Made by a program: the position numbers and the translations under genes. From Phaeodactylibacter xiamenensis (GTDB lineage: Bacteria > Bacteroidota > Bacteroidia > Chitinophagales > Saprospiraceae), in contig NZ_JPOS01000090.1 of assembly GCF_000759025.1 (NCBI RefSeq), forward strand, positions 248,001-312,000: a stretch of DNA of 64,000 nt, given 5' to 3'. Positions 35,192 to 44,401 of this stretch are shown here, in pieces (the first letter of the stretch is position 1; each line of letters starts with the position of its first letter). The notes under the pieces are model-generated. The model was not told the origin of the DNA, ran no database searches, and worked only from the letters and a program-made list of their open reading frames with translations.

Positions 35192-37579
35192 TTCTCCTAA
35201 AGCCATAAAAGCGCCTTCCCAGTCTTCGTCCTGGAAGGAACGGGCCCCAGATTGATAATCTTTCAGTAGTGAGAAGTACAGGTTTTGGCTTTGCCAGTAT
35301 TCCATGGAAATATCCAGCTGACTGATGGTTTGCAAAACAGCTACCAGGGTTTGCAATTGATCCAAACCGGTTTCTCCACTTTGCAGCTGCTGCAGCTCAC
35401 GGAACACGCGTTCTTCCACCACTAGCTTGAAAGCCTGCTCGTTAGACAAAGTGATGTTCCAACGACGGAACTCGGCATAAATACGACGCAATTCCCGGCG
35501 GTTAAGGCTTCCATTCTCAAAAACCTCCAGGAGGTCATGATTAAGCACAAAAGCAACTGCGCTCCGGTAATATTCGGGCACCGGAATATCACTTACCGCC
35601 ATACCCATCATTAACTGATAATTGTCTTCGTAAATATCGCGAAGCGCTTTTTCCACCTGCCCCTGGCTATCCTCGGTGATTTGCTGCAGTATTTTGCGCT
35701 TTTCATCGGTAAAAAGTTCCCAGATAGAGAATTTCTCTTGCCCGAAGTAGGTCTGCATTAGCCCGATCACTTCACCCAGATTGGTGCTCCGGAAGGCTGC
35801 TTTGGCAGCCTCTGCCATTTGATCGAAATCCGCCAGGCTCATGTCCAGGGAAATATTGCCGATGATGTTTTGCTGCCCCAGGTAAAGCACCGCAAAGCTG
35901 AAGTGTTTTCGGGACAGCGTAGTTTTGGACTGCACCATCGTCCGGCCCACAGCCAGCCGGTATTTCCCGGCAGAAAGCCGGTAGAAACTTTCGCTATCCG
36001 CGATGTAGTTGAAGAACTCCAGGTGCTCCGGATACTCTTCAAAAATAGAGGAAGCAGCGTAGTGCATACCTACCCGCATAAGGTCAACCCGGGCAGGAGC
36101 CACGTACTTTTGGTAACTTTCTGCTGCATTTTTGTAAACGTTGCTGGGTATTTGCTCCAGTCTGGAGACAAATTCATCGTGCAAATCTACTGCTGCCACC
36201 TGTATGGCGTAGTGGATGGCGCGGTTGGCATACTGCAGAATTTGATTGGTTTCAATACCTGATACCTCATCGAAGAACCAACCGCAGCTGGTAAACATGA
36301 GCATGGCGTGGCGCTGCAGCTCCATCAGCCGGAGCAGTTGTGTCAATGCTTCCTCGTCCAGGCTTTTTTTGGCGTGTGCCCTTACAAAAGCATCCACTGA
36401 GTCCGCATTGCGGTCCAGGAGCACCTGAATATAGTCATTGCGGGCTGCCCATGGATCTTTGAGCAGTTTCCCGGCCTCTGCTTCGTAGACAGGCATCAAC
36501 TGGTCGCGCAACCAGTTGAGTGTTTCCCGAAGGGGTGCCCGCCAGTCTTGTGTCCAGGTAGGCCGTCCGCCGGTATTGCAGCCACAGTTGGACCGCCAGC
36601 GCTCCACCCCGTGCACACAACTCCAGGAGCTATTCTCATGAATCTGCACCTCATAAGTGGGCGGATGGAGCTCCATATACTGACCGTAGTTGGTCACAGT
36701 GGCGATGCCCTGCTCTTCGATAGAGCGCAGACAGGCAGCCAGCGCCATTTCGCCGTGCCGGTGATGATGACCATAACTTTCGCCATCGGTAGCGATATGA
36801 GCCAGCAGTGGCTCTTCGGTATCTGTAAAGGCTTCCCGAAAGCGGTTCGCAAAGGCGGTACCGTTATTCAACAACCCTTCAAACGCTACGCCCTGCGCAA
36901 TACCACCGTGGTAGAAAAATAAGGTGATCGTTTTGCCGGAAGGCAACTGACAAAGGTAAGGCCGGCGGGTATCCACAGCTGCATGCCCCTGTTCTTCCCA
37001 GTCTGCTGCGCCGATTTTCCGGATTGCTTTGGCCTGTCGGGGCGCCAGGACAGTGAATTGGATCCCTTGCTCCGCTAAGACCTCCAAGGTTTCCGTATCC
37101 ACCGCGGTTTCGGCCAGCCACATTCCTTCAGGCATACGCTGAAAACGGTGCTTAAAATCTGCGATGCCCCAGGCAATTTGCGTTTCCTTGTCGCGGCGGT
37201 TGCAGAGCGGCAGGATGAGGTGGCTGTGCGCCTGCGCCATAGCGGAACCATGCCCGCCAAAGATAGTCTGACTTTCGCGGTCCGCCATCAGGATACGGGC
37301 GTAGGTCTTAGGATCGGCTTTTTCCATCCAGGATAACAAGGTAGGCCCAAAATTGAAGCTGATGCGGGCGTAGTTATTGACGATATCAATGATGCGCTGA
37401 TCACCATTGAGCACGCGGGCGGTAGCATTGGGCGCATAGCACTCAAAATTGATGCGCTCGTTCCAGTCGTGGAAGGGGGCCGCCGAATCCTGTACTTCCA
37501 CCGTTTCCAGCCAGGGGTTTTCCCGGGGTGGCTGGTAGAAGTGGCCGTGAATGCACACGTATCTTTTGGAGGTGGTCAT
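35171..37579 (-). CDS. GH57-family protein with DUF3536 domain
   Basis: 802 aa from the ATG at 37579. It begins with YVCIHGHFYQPPRENPW, the GH57 N-terminal motif; further on are FGPTLLSWME, GGHGSAMAQAHSHLILPL, GMWLAETAVD and LAHIATDGESYGHHH, which carry the catalytic Glu and Asp regions of GH57. The C-terminal half is the DUF3536 helical domain. GH57 includes amylopullulanases, 4-alpha-glucanotransferases and branching enzymes, so a role in glycogen or alpha-glucan metabolism is likely, perhaps with GlgB at 12.9 kb. No signal peptide. The gene shares its final 21 bases with the decarboxylase gene on the other strand. Confidence 0.88.
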   Translation of the reverse strand: MTTSKRYVCIHGHFYQPPRENPWLETVEVQDSAAPFHDWNERINFECYAPNATARVLNGDQRIIDIVNNYARISFNFGPTLLSWMEKADPKTYARILMADRESQTIFGGHGSAMAQAHSHLILPLCNRRDKETQIAWGIADFKHRFQRMPEGMWLAETAVDTETLEVLAEQGIQFTVLAPRQAKAIRKIGAADWEEQGHAAVDTRRPYLCQLPSGKTITLFFYHGGIAQGVAFEGLLNNGTAFANRFREAFTDTEEPLLAHIATDGESYGHHHRHGEMALAACLRSIEEQGIATVTNYGQYMELHPPTYEVQIHENSSWSCVHGVERWRSNCGCNTGGRPTWTQDWRAPLRETLNWLRDQLMPVYEAEAGKLLKDPWAARNDYIQVLLDRNADSVDAFVRAHAKKSLDEEALTQLLRLMELQRHAMLMFTSCGWFFDEVSGIETNQILQYANRAIHYAIQVAAVDLHDEFVSRLEQIPSNVYKNAAESYQKYVAPARVDLMRVGMHYAASSIFEEYPEHLEFFNYIADSESFYRLSAGKYRLAVGRTMVQSKTTLSRKHFSFAVLYLGQQNIIGNISLDMSLADFDQMAEAAKAAFRSTNLGEVIGLMQTYFGQEKFSIWELFTDEKRKILQQITEDSQGQVEKALRDIYEDNYQLMMGMAVSDIPVPEYYRSAVAFVLNHDLLEVFENGSLNRRELRRIYAEFRRWNITLSNEQAFKLVVEERVFRELQQLQSGETGLDQLQTLVAVLQTISQLDISMEYWQSQNLYFSLLKDYQSGARSFQDEDWEGAFMALGELLSVEV

Positions 37580-37691
37580 CTTAATAGCTTGAGTTGATCC
37601 CAACGAAGGTAAGAACTTAGTGTAATATCTACAATAAAGAAAGTGTTCCACGATTGGGCACCAATTCCCTATCTTAGCTTAAAAATTACCT

Positions 37692-38165
37692 ATGCGCTTT
37701 TTGATTGCTTGCCTGACGTTATTGATTTTGAGCGCCTGCTCAGGAGAAAAGCCCCCAAAAGAGGATGAGGTGACTTTGTTTTCATCAGACTGGGATAGCA
37801 CGACAGCCCTGGTAACCGATCAGGTTACGGGGATTCTTAAAGCTCAGGAAAGCGCTCAGGAATTACTTATGGCACTTGATTCGCTGCCGGAGGCTCCTGT
37901 GACGGATATTAAAACGCGGCTTGAAAAGGAATTGCAAACACTTGGCGAAGCATCTGAAGCTTCATTTGCTTTTGTCAACCGTTGGCAGGAAGGCGCTACC
38001 CGCCTAAATGCCATCAAAGAAAGCGGAAACGGAACCCTCTCTGCGTCCGACCTGAAGGAACTGCAGCAACTCAAACAGGAAGGCCAGCAACAGGCCAAAG
38101 CCTGGGCCAGCCAATTGGATTCAGCAAGGGTTCTTTTTGAAGAGGCCAGGATGATTCTGGAATAG
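37692..38165 (+). CDS. Small helical lipoprotein of unknown function
   Basis: 157 aa; lipoprotein signal with Cys 16 (LSACSG). The rest is predicted alpha-helical and rich in Gln, Glu, Leu and Ala (KELQQLKQEGQQQAKAWASQL), likely a coiled coil or helical bundle. I know no family. It lies alone, facing the aldo/keto reductase tail-to-tail eight bases away. Confidence 0.65.
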   Translation: MRFLIACLTLLILSACSGEKPPKEDEVTLFSSDWDSTTALVTDQVTGILKAQESAQELLMALDSLPEAPVTDIKTRLEKELQTLGEASEASFAFVNRWQEGATRLNAIKESGNGTLSASDLKELQQLKQEGQQQAKAWASQLDSARVLFEEARMILE

Positions 38166-38173
38166 TGCACAGA

Positions 38174-39124
38174 CTACCCCCACAAATCTGACAGCGTGTA
38201 AGGGCTGCCTTCCATAGCCCAAAAACTCCCGTCCACAAAGCGGTACTCCGGGCCAATCTGGGCAATAAACTGTATATCCTCTACGCTCAGTTCTACCTTA
38301 GCAGCGTTCAGGTTCTCCGCAATGCGCCCTGCGTTGGTCGACTTCGGGATAACTGCAGTGCCACGGTGCACCGCCCAGCTGATCAGGACCTGCCCGGGCG
38401 TACAATCGCGCTTTTCGGCTACTTTCTTTACTGCCGGGTGCTCCAGCAGCAGAGGCTCGTCGTCTTTCTTAATTGCTGAAGAACGGTCCTTAGACCCCAG
38501 GGGCGAATAGGCTGTCAGGTGCAGGCCGAGTTCCTTGCAGCCTTTCAACAGTTCATCCTGTGGCAGGAAAGGGTGCAATTCTACCTGATTCATCTCGGGC
38601 TTGATCCGGCTGTTCTCCACCAGGTGCTTCACCCGCTCCAATTTGAAGTTGGATACGCCAATGTGGCGTACCAGCCCCTGATCTACTGCGGCTTCCATGC
38701 CCTGCCAGGTTTCGGCTACCGGCACTTCGGACAGGCTCAGAAAATCATCGCTGCCTTTTGGGAACATCACCCCCGGCTGCAAGGCAACAGGCCAGTGCAC
38801 AAGGAAAAGGTCAAGGTAATCCAGCTGCAGGTCAGACAGGGTCTTCCGTAATGCCGGAATGACGTCGTCTTTGCGGTGGGCATCATTCCAAAGCTTGGAA
38901 GTCACCCAAAGTTCTTTACGGGTCAGGACGCCCGCTTTGATCGCATCCCTAATCGCGTTGCCTACTTCTTTCTCATTGCCATAGATGGGTGCACAGTCAA
39001 TGTGGCGATACCCGGTTTTCAGGGCGGTCAGCACCGCTTTGTATACCTCTCCGGGCTTGGATTTCCAGGTACCCAGTCCAATGATGGGCATTTTGTCGTT
39101 GTGGGAAAAGTTTAGTGTCTTCAT
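38174..39124 (-). CDS. Aldo/keto reductase
   Basis: 316 aa from the ATG at 39124; codons upstream belong to an intergenic hairpin. The full catalytic tetrad is present: Asp43, Tyr48 (HIDCAPIYGNE), Lys77 (VTSKLW) and His110 (LFLVHWP). IGVSNFKLE and the NADPH site IPKSTNAGRIAENLNA are also clear. It reduces carbonyl compounds to alcohols with NADPH. The sequence resembles aldehyde and aldose reductases of the AKR1/AKR2 kind. Substrate unknown. Confidence 0.93.
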   Translation of the reverse strand: MKTLNFSHNDKMPIIGLGTWKSKPGEVYKAVLTALKTGYRHIDCAPIYGNEKEVGNAIRDAIKAGVLTRKELWVTSKLWNDAHRKDDVIPALRKTLSDLQLDYLDLFLVHWPVALQPGVMFPKGSDDFLSLSEVPVAETWQGMEAAVDQGLVRHIGVSNFKLERVKHLVENSRIKPEMNQVELHPFLPQDELLKGCKELGLHLTAYSPLGSKDRSSAIKKDDEPLLLEHPAVKKVAEKRDCTPGQVLISWAVHRGTAVIPKSTNAGRIAENLNAAKVELSVEDIQFIAQIGPEYRFVDGSFWAMEGSPYTLSDLWG

Positions 39125-39138
39125 ACTATCCCGAACTG

Positions 39139-39180
39139 CAAATGCCCGGTGAATGTTTGGCAAAACACCCCGGGCATTTG
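39139..39180 (-). terminator. Hairpin between the hydroxylase-like and aldo/keto reductase genes
   Basis: Perfect 11-pair arms, CAAATGCCCGG (39139-39149) and CCGGGCATTTG (39170-39180), with a 20-base loop. No T-run follows on the minus strand. It starts 15 bases before the reductase start codon, so it may act in the leader and not as a terminator. Confidence 0.45.
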
Positions 39181-39205
39181 ATCTTATTGCCACACCTGAA
39201 CGGCT

Positions 39206-40024
39206 TTAATAGTCAGTCTTGATGGTTTTGTCAAAAGGAACTCTGAACTGATAGCCCACATTCTCATCCAAATCATCGCTGAGCACATCCACGCCGTAGC
39301 GTACCTTGCGGGGGTCATCATAGACAAAAGTACCAAACATGCGGTCCCAAAGCGAGAAGATATTGCCGTAGTTGGAGTCGGTCCATGGCCGCTCAAAGTG
39401 ATGGTGGAACTTATGCATATTGGGCGTAATGAACAGCAGGCTCAACGGCTTATCCAACCAGGCCGGCACGGTGATATTGGCATGCGTGAGATAAGTAAAC
39501 AGGATGGTAGCGATGCGGTAGAACAGATAGAATGCCAGGGGGATGCCAAAGACGATCACACCAAACAACGCAAAGACCTCCCGGATCACATAATCGCCCG
39601 GATGATGACGGGTGCCTGTGGTGGCGTCCACTTTCGTATCGCTGTGGTGGACCAGGTGGAATTTCCACATCCACTTCACCTTGTGCAGCAGGTAGTGGGC
39701 CACGTACTGTGCGACCAGGTCCAGGAGCATCACCGCCAGGAGCAGCTCCGCCCAAACCGGCAAATCCAGCCAGTACAGCAGCCCGAACTCATACTGTGCG
39801 CCCCAGATAAACACCCCTGCTGTGGCAATCGTAAACAACAAATTGATCACCAGGGAAGTGCTGAGGAAGATCAGGTTGACCCCGGCGTGCTTCCACTTTT
39901 TATAATTGAGGGTGACCAGCGGTACGGCACCTTCCAGTACCCAACTGACAGACAAACAGGCGAAAACCCAGGCCAGCTTTTGCCAGGCGGGCATCGTTTC
40001 AAAAAATGCGAGAAAATTTTCCAT
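39206..40024 (-). CDS. Sterol desaturase / fatty acid hydroxylase family membrane protein
   Basis: 272 aa with four or so membrane helices. The three His boxes of the di-iron family are present: HYLLH, HLVHH and HKFHHHF. This superfamily hydroxylates or desaturates fatty acids, sterols, carotenoids or lipid head groups in the membrane. TDSNYGNIFSLWDRMFGTF near the C-terminus is a usual family signature. The substrate is unknown. Gene order suggests it may be read together with the reductase downstream, although a hairpin lies between. Confidence 0.88.
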   Translation of the reverse strand: MENFLAFFETMPAWQKLAWVFACLSVSWVLEGAVPLVTLNYKKWKHAGVNLIFLSTSLVINLLFTIATAGVFIWGAQYEFGLLYWLDLPVWAELLLAVMLLDLVAQYVAHYLLHKVKWMWKFHLVHHSDTKVDATTGTRHHPGDYVIREVFALFGVIVFGIPLAFYLFYRIATILFTYLTHANITVPAWLDKPLSLLFITPNMHKFHHHFERPWTDSNYGNIFSLWDRMFGTFVYDDPRKVRYGVDVLSDDLDENVGYQFRVPFDKTIKTDY

Positions 40025-40047
40025 AGTTTACCGGTGTTCATTTTGTA

Positions 40048-40055
40048 CAAAATTA
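40048..40055 (-). promoter_or_regulatory. -7 promoter element (TAATTTTG)
   Basis: Exact TAnnTTTG on the minus strand, 24 bases before the start codon of the hydroxylase-like gene. Confidence 0.5.
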
Positions 40056-40162
40056 AGAAAACCGATAATTATATGGGCAATAAAAATGTCAAAGGCCCGG
40101 CACAAAAGGATTGCACCGGGCCATAGCTAATTCACAATAAAACAATCTTTAAAAAGCTTGCC

Positions 40163-41569
40163 TTACAGTTCTGTGATTTGCTCTTCAAATTCCGTCATTG
40201 GCAGATTGGTTTCCACCAGTGCCTTGTAGCCGCCCTTGATGTTAACTACATCGTTGTAGCCGCGGGACTTCAGAATGGAAGCCGTGATCATGGAGCGGTA
40301 GCCCCCTGCACAGTGCAGGAAGTAGCGCTTATCGCGGCTTACCTCGCTCATATTGCTGTTGATGAAGTCGAGCGGGAAGTTTTGGGCACCGACGATATGC
40401 TGAGCGTTATACTCGCTGGCTTTACGCACATCCAGTACGTTCATACCTTCTTTGTCAAAGCGGTCAGCCAGGTCGGCAGCTGTTACCTCTTCAACCGCAT
40501 CCACTTCTTCACCGGCTGCTGTCCAGGCTTCGAAGCCGCCTTCCAGGTAACCGATTGGGTTATCATAGCCTACGCGGGCCAGACGGGTTACCACCTCCTT
40601 CTGACGGCCCTCATCGGCAACAATCAGAATGGGGATCTGCAGGTCAGTAATCAGCGCACCTACCCACATCGCGAAGTTGTCATCAATACCGATGAAGATA
40701 GAACCCGGGATAAAGCCATTGGCAAAGTCATCCTGATGACGGGTATCAATCACCAGTGCTTCTTCCTCTGCCCATGCCGCTTTGAAGGCACGTACGCTCA
40801 GCGGGTTGAGGCCTTTGGCAAGGATGTCGTCGATGGAATCATAGCCCATTTTGTTCATCACCGCGTTCTTGGGGAAATACTGTGGAGGCGCCACCAAGCC
40901 ATCGGTCACTTCCTTCACAAATTCCTCGCGGGTCATAGCTTGCAGGGCGTAGTTGGTCTTCTTCTGATCGCCCAGGTAGCCCCAGGTTTCAGAGCTCATT
41001 TTCTTACCACAAGCCGAACCGGCACCGTGGCCAGGATACACAATCACCTCGTCAGACAGTGGCATAATCTTATTGCGGAGGCTGTCAAACAGGTGGCCGG
41101 CGAGATCCTCGCGGGATAAGTCTGTTTTAACGGCCAGGTCAGGACGGCCCACATCACCCAGGAAAAGGGTATCACCGGTGAAGATCGCATGCTCTTTGCC
41201 TTCCTCATCAAACAACAGGAAAGTGGAAGACTCCATGGTGTGCCCGGGCGTATGCAGCACCTTAATAATTACATTACCCACTTTCAGTTCTTCGCCATCA
41301 GTAGCGATGTGCGCTTCAAAGTTTGGCTTGGCAGTAGGACCGAATACGATAGTGGCGCCGGTTTTATTGGCCAGGTCCAGGTGACCGGAAACAAAATCCG
41401 CATGGAAGTGCGTCTCCAAAACGTACTTGATGCGTGCACCATCAGCTTCTGCGCGCTCGATGTAAGGATCCGTTTCGCGCAAAGGGTCGATAATTACAGC
41501 TTCGCCATTGCTTTCAATGTAATAAGCCGCTTCGGCCAGACATCCGGTATATATTTGTTCTACTTTCAT
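40163..41569 (-). CDS. CstB-like persulfide dioxygenase with pseudo-rhodanese and rhodanese domains
   Basis: 468 aa. Residues 1-about 240 form a metallo-beta-lactamase fold with THFHADFVSGH, HTPGHT and FTGDTLF; the HxHAD(F/Y) form and the single iron site fit persulfide dioxygenases. A middle rhodanese-like domain (about 255-355) has ADEGRQ in place of the catalytic Cys loop, so it is inactive. The C-terminal rhodanese (about 365-468) keeps its Cys in LHCAGGYRS. This three-part order is that of CstB, which oxidises persulfides to sulfite and thiosulfate and so protects cells from reactive sulfur. The partner for sulfide oxidation is not in the window. Confidence 0.9.
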   Translation of the reverse strand: MKVEQIYTGCLAEAAYYIESNGEAVIIDPLRETDPYIERAEADGARIKYVLETHFHADFVSGHLDLANKTGATIVFGPTAKPNFEAHIATDGEELKVGNVIIKVLHTPGHTMESSTFLLFDEEGKEHAIFTGDTLFLGDVGRPDLAVKTDLSREDLAGHLFDSLRNKIMPLSDEVIVYPGHGAGSACGKKMSSETWGYLGDQKKTNYALQAMTREEFVKEVTDGLVAPPQYFPKNAVMNKMGYDSIDDILAKGLNPLSVRAFKAAWAEEEALVIDTRHQDDFANGFIPGSIFIGIDDNFAMWVGALITDLQIPILIVADEGRQKEVVTRLARVGYDNPIGYLEGGFEAWTAAGEEVDAVEEVTAADLADRFDKEGMNVLDVRKASEYNAQHIVGAQNFPLDFINSNMSEVSRDKRYFLHCAGGYRSMITASILKSRGYNDVVNIKGGYKALVETNLPMTEFEEQITEL

Positions 41570-41764
41570 TGGTTAAAAAATTTTACAAGGTTTGGACTGA
41601 AGTAATAGATTATTGTCTTAAAATATGATCATTCATTCATGATTCAGGGTAAAAAAATACCCAGGCTTTCTGCTCAGGGGCAACGGTTGTGGTGCTTGCA
41701 AATCATTATTCAAATATTGTTTCTGATTACGATTACAAATTAAAGGGGTTTGGGAGGCGGGGTT

Positions 41765-41780
41765 TGTGATCTAGATCAAA
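41765..41780. promoter_or_regulatory. Candidate CRP/FNR-family binding site
   Basis: TGTGATCTAGATCAAA contains the perfect palindrome TGATCTAGATCA and resembles TGTGA-N6-TCACA and the FNR half-site TTGAT. It is about 195 bases upstream of the CstB-like gene on the minus strand. Confidence 0.4.
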
Positions 41781-41839
41781 TAACAAGGTGACTTTGGTCA
41801 GGCAGGCATTGACATTTGTCACCGCTTTCCGTAAGGGAC

Positions 41840-41893
41840 AAAAAATCGCCGGGCAGCGGAGGTAAGGTGACAATAGAATGCTGCTGCCCGGCG
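41840..41893 (-). terminator. Intrinsic terminator downstream of hpf
   Basis: Perfect 11-pair stem, CGCCGGGCAGC (41847-41857) with GCTGCCCGGCG (41883-41893), followed on the minus strand by ATTTTTTG. It lies about 140 bases beyond the hpf stop, giving hpf a long 3' untranslated region. Confidence 0.7.
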
Positions 41894-42035
41894 TAAGAGG
41901 CAAAGGCTGGATTAACTGAGAAGCTCCGTAAGCGGAACTGATGTATATATAAAGCCTCTGCCAAAGCGCTATTTCCAAAAGATGAAGGGGAATAGCGATC
42001 AGTAAACATTAGTGGTCTGTGCTCCCCGTTTCAGA

Positions 42036-42341
42036 TCAATGATGATTCGTAACTTGTTCTTTGTATTTCAACAGTTGCCGCTTCACTTTATCAGCAGCAC
42101 CGGCTACAGCCTTTTCGAAAGCATCGCTGTGGTCCTCGGCAAAAAAAGTATGGCCGGGCACCGTCAGGCGCAGTTCCACAATCTGATCTTCCGGCTGGCG
42201 GTGGCGCTTTTCCCCAATCTTGAGGTAAACCTCCGCTTCCGTAATCCGATCTGAATAATTGGCTAATTTGCTGACTTTCTCTTCAATAACACCATTTAGG
42301 TATTCGTTTACCTCGAAGGTGGAATTCACTTGTACTTTCAT
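42036..42341 (-). CDS. hpf: Ribosome hibernation-promoting factor, short form
   Basis: 101 aa, the usual length of short HPF/YfiA/RaiA proteins. VQVNSTFEVNEYLNGVIEEKVSKL, VYLKIGEKRHRQPEDQIVELRLTVPG and FAEDHSDAFEKAVAGAADKVKRQLLKYKE follow the family beta-alpha-beta-beta-beta-alpha pattern. It binds the small ribosomal subunit in stationary phase and, in the short form, promotes inactive ribosome dimers with a partner or simply blocks the A and P sites. Confidence 0.93.
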   Translation of the reverse strand: MKVQVNSTFEVNEYLNGVIEEKVSKLANYSDRITEAEVYLKIGEKRHRQPEDQIVELRLTVPGHTFFAEDHSDAFEKAVAGAADKVKRQLLKYKEQVTNHH

Positions 42342-42564
42342 AAGTTCAATTTTCTAGTTCGGTTAGGCTGGTTGATTTCGGCAGCGGTTAGGGCTGCGGT
42401 CTCGTCCTTTTTAAGTTTCTGGTGGATTCCGTTTTAGTGATTTAATACTTCCAAGGTATGCCCTCACAGCCGGGGGCGCATTGACAAAGATCAGTTGCAG
42501 TAGTTGATCCTTATCACTACCTTTATAGCGGTCTGAAAATCAGGCTCCACAGAATGGGAAAACT

Positions 42565-43770
42565 ATGAGATGGCATTTGATTATCGGTTGGCTCCTCGCC
42601 CCGGGGGTACTTTTTGCACAAAATTTGGGCGGCCAGTGGGAAGGGCATCTTTCTCAGGGCGGCAAAACCGATACCTTTGTATACCGCGTCCAATTACAGC
42701 AGTCCGGCACCTCTCTGAACGGCGAAGCCTACTCCGCCACCGCTGACGGGCAGCACACCGCCCGGTTTCTCCTTACTGGTTTCTGGGATGGGCAAAAGCT
42801 CATTCTTCAGGAGGTCGAACAGATCGAGCCCGCATCGCCTCAGTGGTGCATTAAATACGCGACCCTCCGGGCAGGAGAGCAGGACGGCATCCCTACCCTG
42901 TCCGGCCCCTGGCGCGCCGATGGCTGCACACCGGGGCAACTCTTCCTTCAGCGCCCGGTCAAAACCATACAGGATACGGTCGTACAGGAAATAAAGCCTA
43001 CGGTTGCCGGTAAGTGGACAGGCACGCTTTCTCAGTCCGACCGCGACTATGGCTTCTACTTCGAAGTGGACCTGGGGCCACGCGGGCTGGGTGGCTCCTA
43101 TATCGTATCTGAAGGCAACGGCGGCAGCGCTCATATGGACCTCGAGTATACCTACAACGCCAACAGCAACGAACTGCACTTTCAGGAAGGCTCCGTTATT
43201 AAAAAGGAGGACCCGGCCTGGCCCTGGTGCATTAAATCGGGCGACCTGGCTTACCGACGTGAGGGCAGCCGCCTCGTACTGGAGGGAACTTGGAAAGGGT
43301 ATATTGAGGGGTATGATATGGAATCCGGCCCCTGCGCCAGTGGCGCCCTATACCTTGAGAAGCCAATACTGACCAGGGAAATCGTACAAACCCGGCAGGC
43401 CATTGCCGAACCTTATCAGCTGGAAAATCAGCGGCAGATCAAAGTCCAGCGGGTTCTGGAAGTGAGCAGCCCGAATATCCGGATCAAAATTTGGGACAAT
43501 GGCACCGTGGACGGCGATGTCGCCACCCTTTTCCTCAACGGAGAGCGCATCCTCAATCAGCACCGCGTCTCTAAGCGGCGCATCGGCATTCCCGTTACGC
43601 TTTCGCAAACCGACAACTTCCTCGTCCTCCACGCAGACGACCTGGGCGACATACGGCCCAATACCGTGGCCGTCTCCGTAGATGATGGGGAGCGCGAACA
43701 GGTCATCATCGTAAGCTCCAACCTGGAAGAGAGCGGAGCCGTGATGATCAAACAGTTCCGGGTGGATTAA
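42565..43770 (+). CDS. Secreted protein with duplicated beta-barrel-like domain and a Bacteroidota C-terminal domain
   Basis: 401 aa; signal peptide ends near LFAQN (residue 20). Two copies of a domain of about 120 residues follow, each starting with a GQWEGHLSQ or GKWTGTLSQ strand and holding a WCIK motif (residues about 22-135 and 148-270). The C-terminal part (about 295-401), with IKIWDNGTVDGDVATLFLNG, HRVSKRRIGIPVTL and LHADDLGDIRPNTVAVSVDD, is a domain I have seen at the end of many secreted Bacteroidota proteins; its role is unknown. The duplication is plain from the sequence. No enzyme motif is visible. Confidence 0.75.
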   Translation: MRWHLIIGWLLAPGVLFAQNLGGQWEGHLSQGGKTDTFVYRVQLQQSGTSLNGEAYSATADGQHTARFLLTGFWDGQKLILQEVEQIEPASPQWCIKYATLRAGEQDGIPTLSGPWRADGCTPGQLFLQRPVKTIQDTVVQEIKPTVAGKWTGTLSQSDRDYGFYFEVDLGPRGLGGSYIVSEGNGGSAHMDLEYTYNANSNELHFQEGSVIKKEDPAWPWCIKSGDLAYRREGSRLVLEGTWKGYIEGYDMESGPCASGALYLEKPILTREIVQTRQAIAEPYQLENQRQIKVQRVLEVSSPNIRIKIWDNGTVDGDVATLFLNGERILNQHRVSKRRIGIPVTLSQTDNFLVLHADDLGDIRPNTVAVSVDDGEREQVIIVSSNLEESGAVMIKQFRVD

Positions 43771-43814
43771 TCCTTGGCCGCTAAATTTCGATGAAGCACC
43801 TCACGGGCAGGCAC

Positions 43815-43857
43815 AAAAAATCCGGTCCGCTTTCTACAAAAGGAAAACGGACCGGAT
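43815..43857 (-). terminator. Intrinsic terminator of rplS
   Basis: Arms TCCGGTCCG (43821-43829) and CGGACCGGA (43848-43856) with a run of six T on the minus strand. It lies about 35 bases beyond the rplS stop. Confidence 0.78.
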
Positions 43858-43865
43858 AATATGCT

Positions 43866-43889
43866 ATCAGCAAATCGCTGATTTTTTTT
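43866..43889 (+). terminator. Intrinsic terminator of the 42565-43770 gene
   Basis: Stem ATCAGC/GCTGAT (43866-43871 with 43877-43882) followed by eight T on the plus strand. It overlaps the rplS stop codon, so terminators for the two convergent genes interleave. Confidence 0.6.
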
Positions 43890-44241
43890 ACTTCACGCGC
43901 GCACGCTCCTTGATACGAGCTTTCTTGCCCACAAGATCGCGCAGGTAGTACAGCTTCGCACGGCGTACTTTACCGCGCTTCAGCACCTTAATGTCAACAA
44001 TATTTGGTGAAACGATCGGGAAGATACGTTCTACACCAATGCCGCTGGAAGTCTTCCGAACGGTGAACATCAGGTTGCTGCCATGGCCTTTGATCTTAAT
44101 CACGTCACCACGGAAGTCCTGAATACGTTCCTTATCGCCCTCTACAATTTTGTAGCTTACTACAATATTGTCACCGGGGCGGAAAGTTGGAAAGTCCTTC
44201 TTTGCCAACAGCTGATCTTCTACAAACTTAATAGCGTCCAT
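43888..44241 (-). CDS. rplS: 50S ribosomal protein L19
   Basis: 117 aa, the normal length. [51 protein letters not shown] and [27 protein letters not shown] are the L19 signatures. L19 sits at the contact between ribosomal subunits. It is here a single gene with its own promoter and terminator; rpsP, rimM and trmD, its neighbours in many bacteria, are not in the window. Confidence 0.98.
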   Translation of the reverse strand: MDAIKFVEDQLLAKKDFPTFRPGDNIVVSYKIVEGDKERIQDFRGDVIKIKGHGSNLMFTVRKTSSGIGVERIFPIVSPNIVDIKVLKRGKVRRAKLYYLRDLVGKKARIKERARVK

Positions 44242-44285
44242 CGTACTGATATTTGAGTATTGTCAGGGTCCTTCAATTAGACGTG

Positions 44286-44293
44286 CAAAGGTA
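44286..44293 (-). promoter_or_regulatory. -7 promoter element (TACCTTTG) of rplS
   Basis: Exact TAnnTTTG on the minus strand, 45 bases before the rplS start codon. Confidence 0.6.
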
Positions 44294-44401
44294 AACCAAT
44301 AATTTTGAAAAACCTAAACCGAAACAAAAAAATCAACAAAAACAGAAAGCTGCCGGAGCTCCTGCCAAAACACAACCTTTCCGAATTAATGCCCCCGGCA
44401 G

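Larger units (their letters stand above)
41570..42035. other. Gene-free interval between the CstB-like and hpf genes
   Basis: 466 bases with no coding signal. It holds a 12-base perfect palindrome (41767-41778) within a possible CRP/FNR-type site, an intrinsic terminator on the minus strand at 41840-41893, and about 140 bases of untranslated hpf 3' sequence (41894-42035) with no clear fold. Confidence 0.6.

Noticed and set aside
40178-41119. 313-codon open frame on the plus strand
   Set aside because: Antisense to the CstB-like gene, which has unmistakable metal and rhodanese motifs.
41733-42009. Small minus-strand frames between the CstB-like and hpf genes
   Set aside because: They overlap a strong terminator stem and a palindrome, overlap each other in different frames and show no protein-like pattern.
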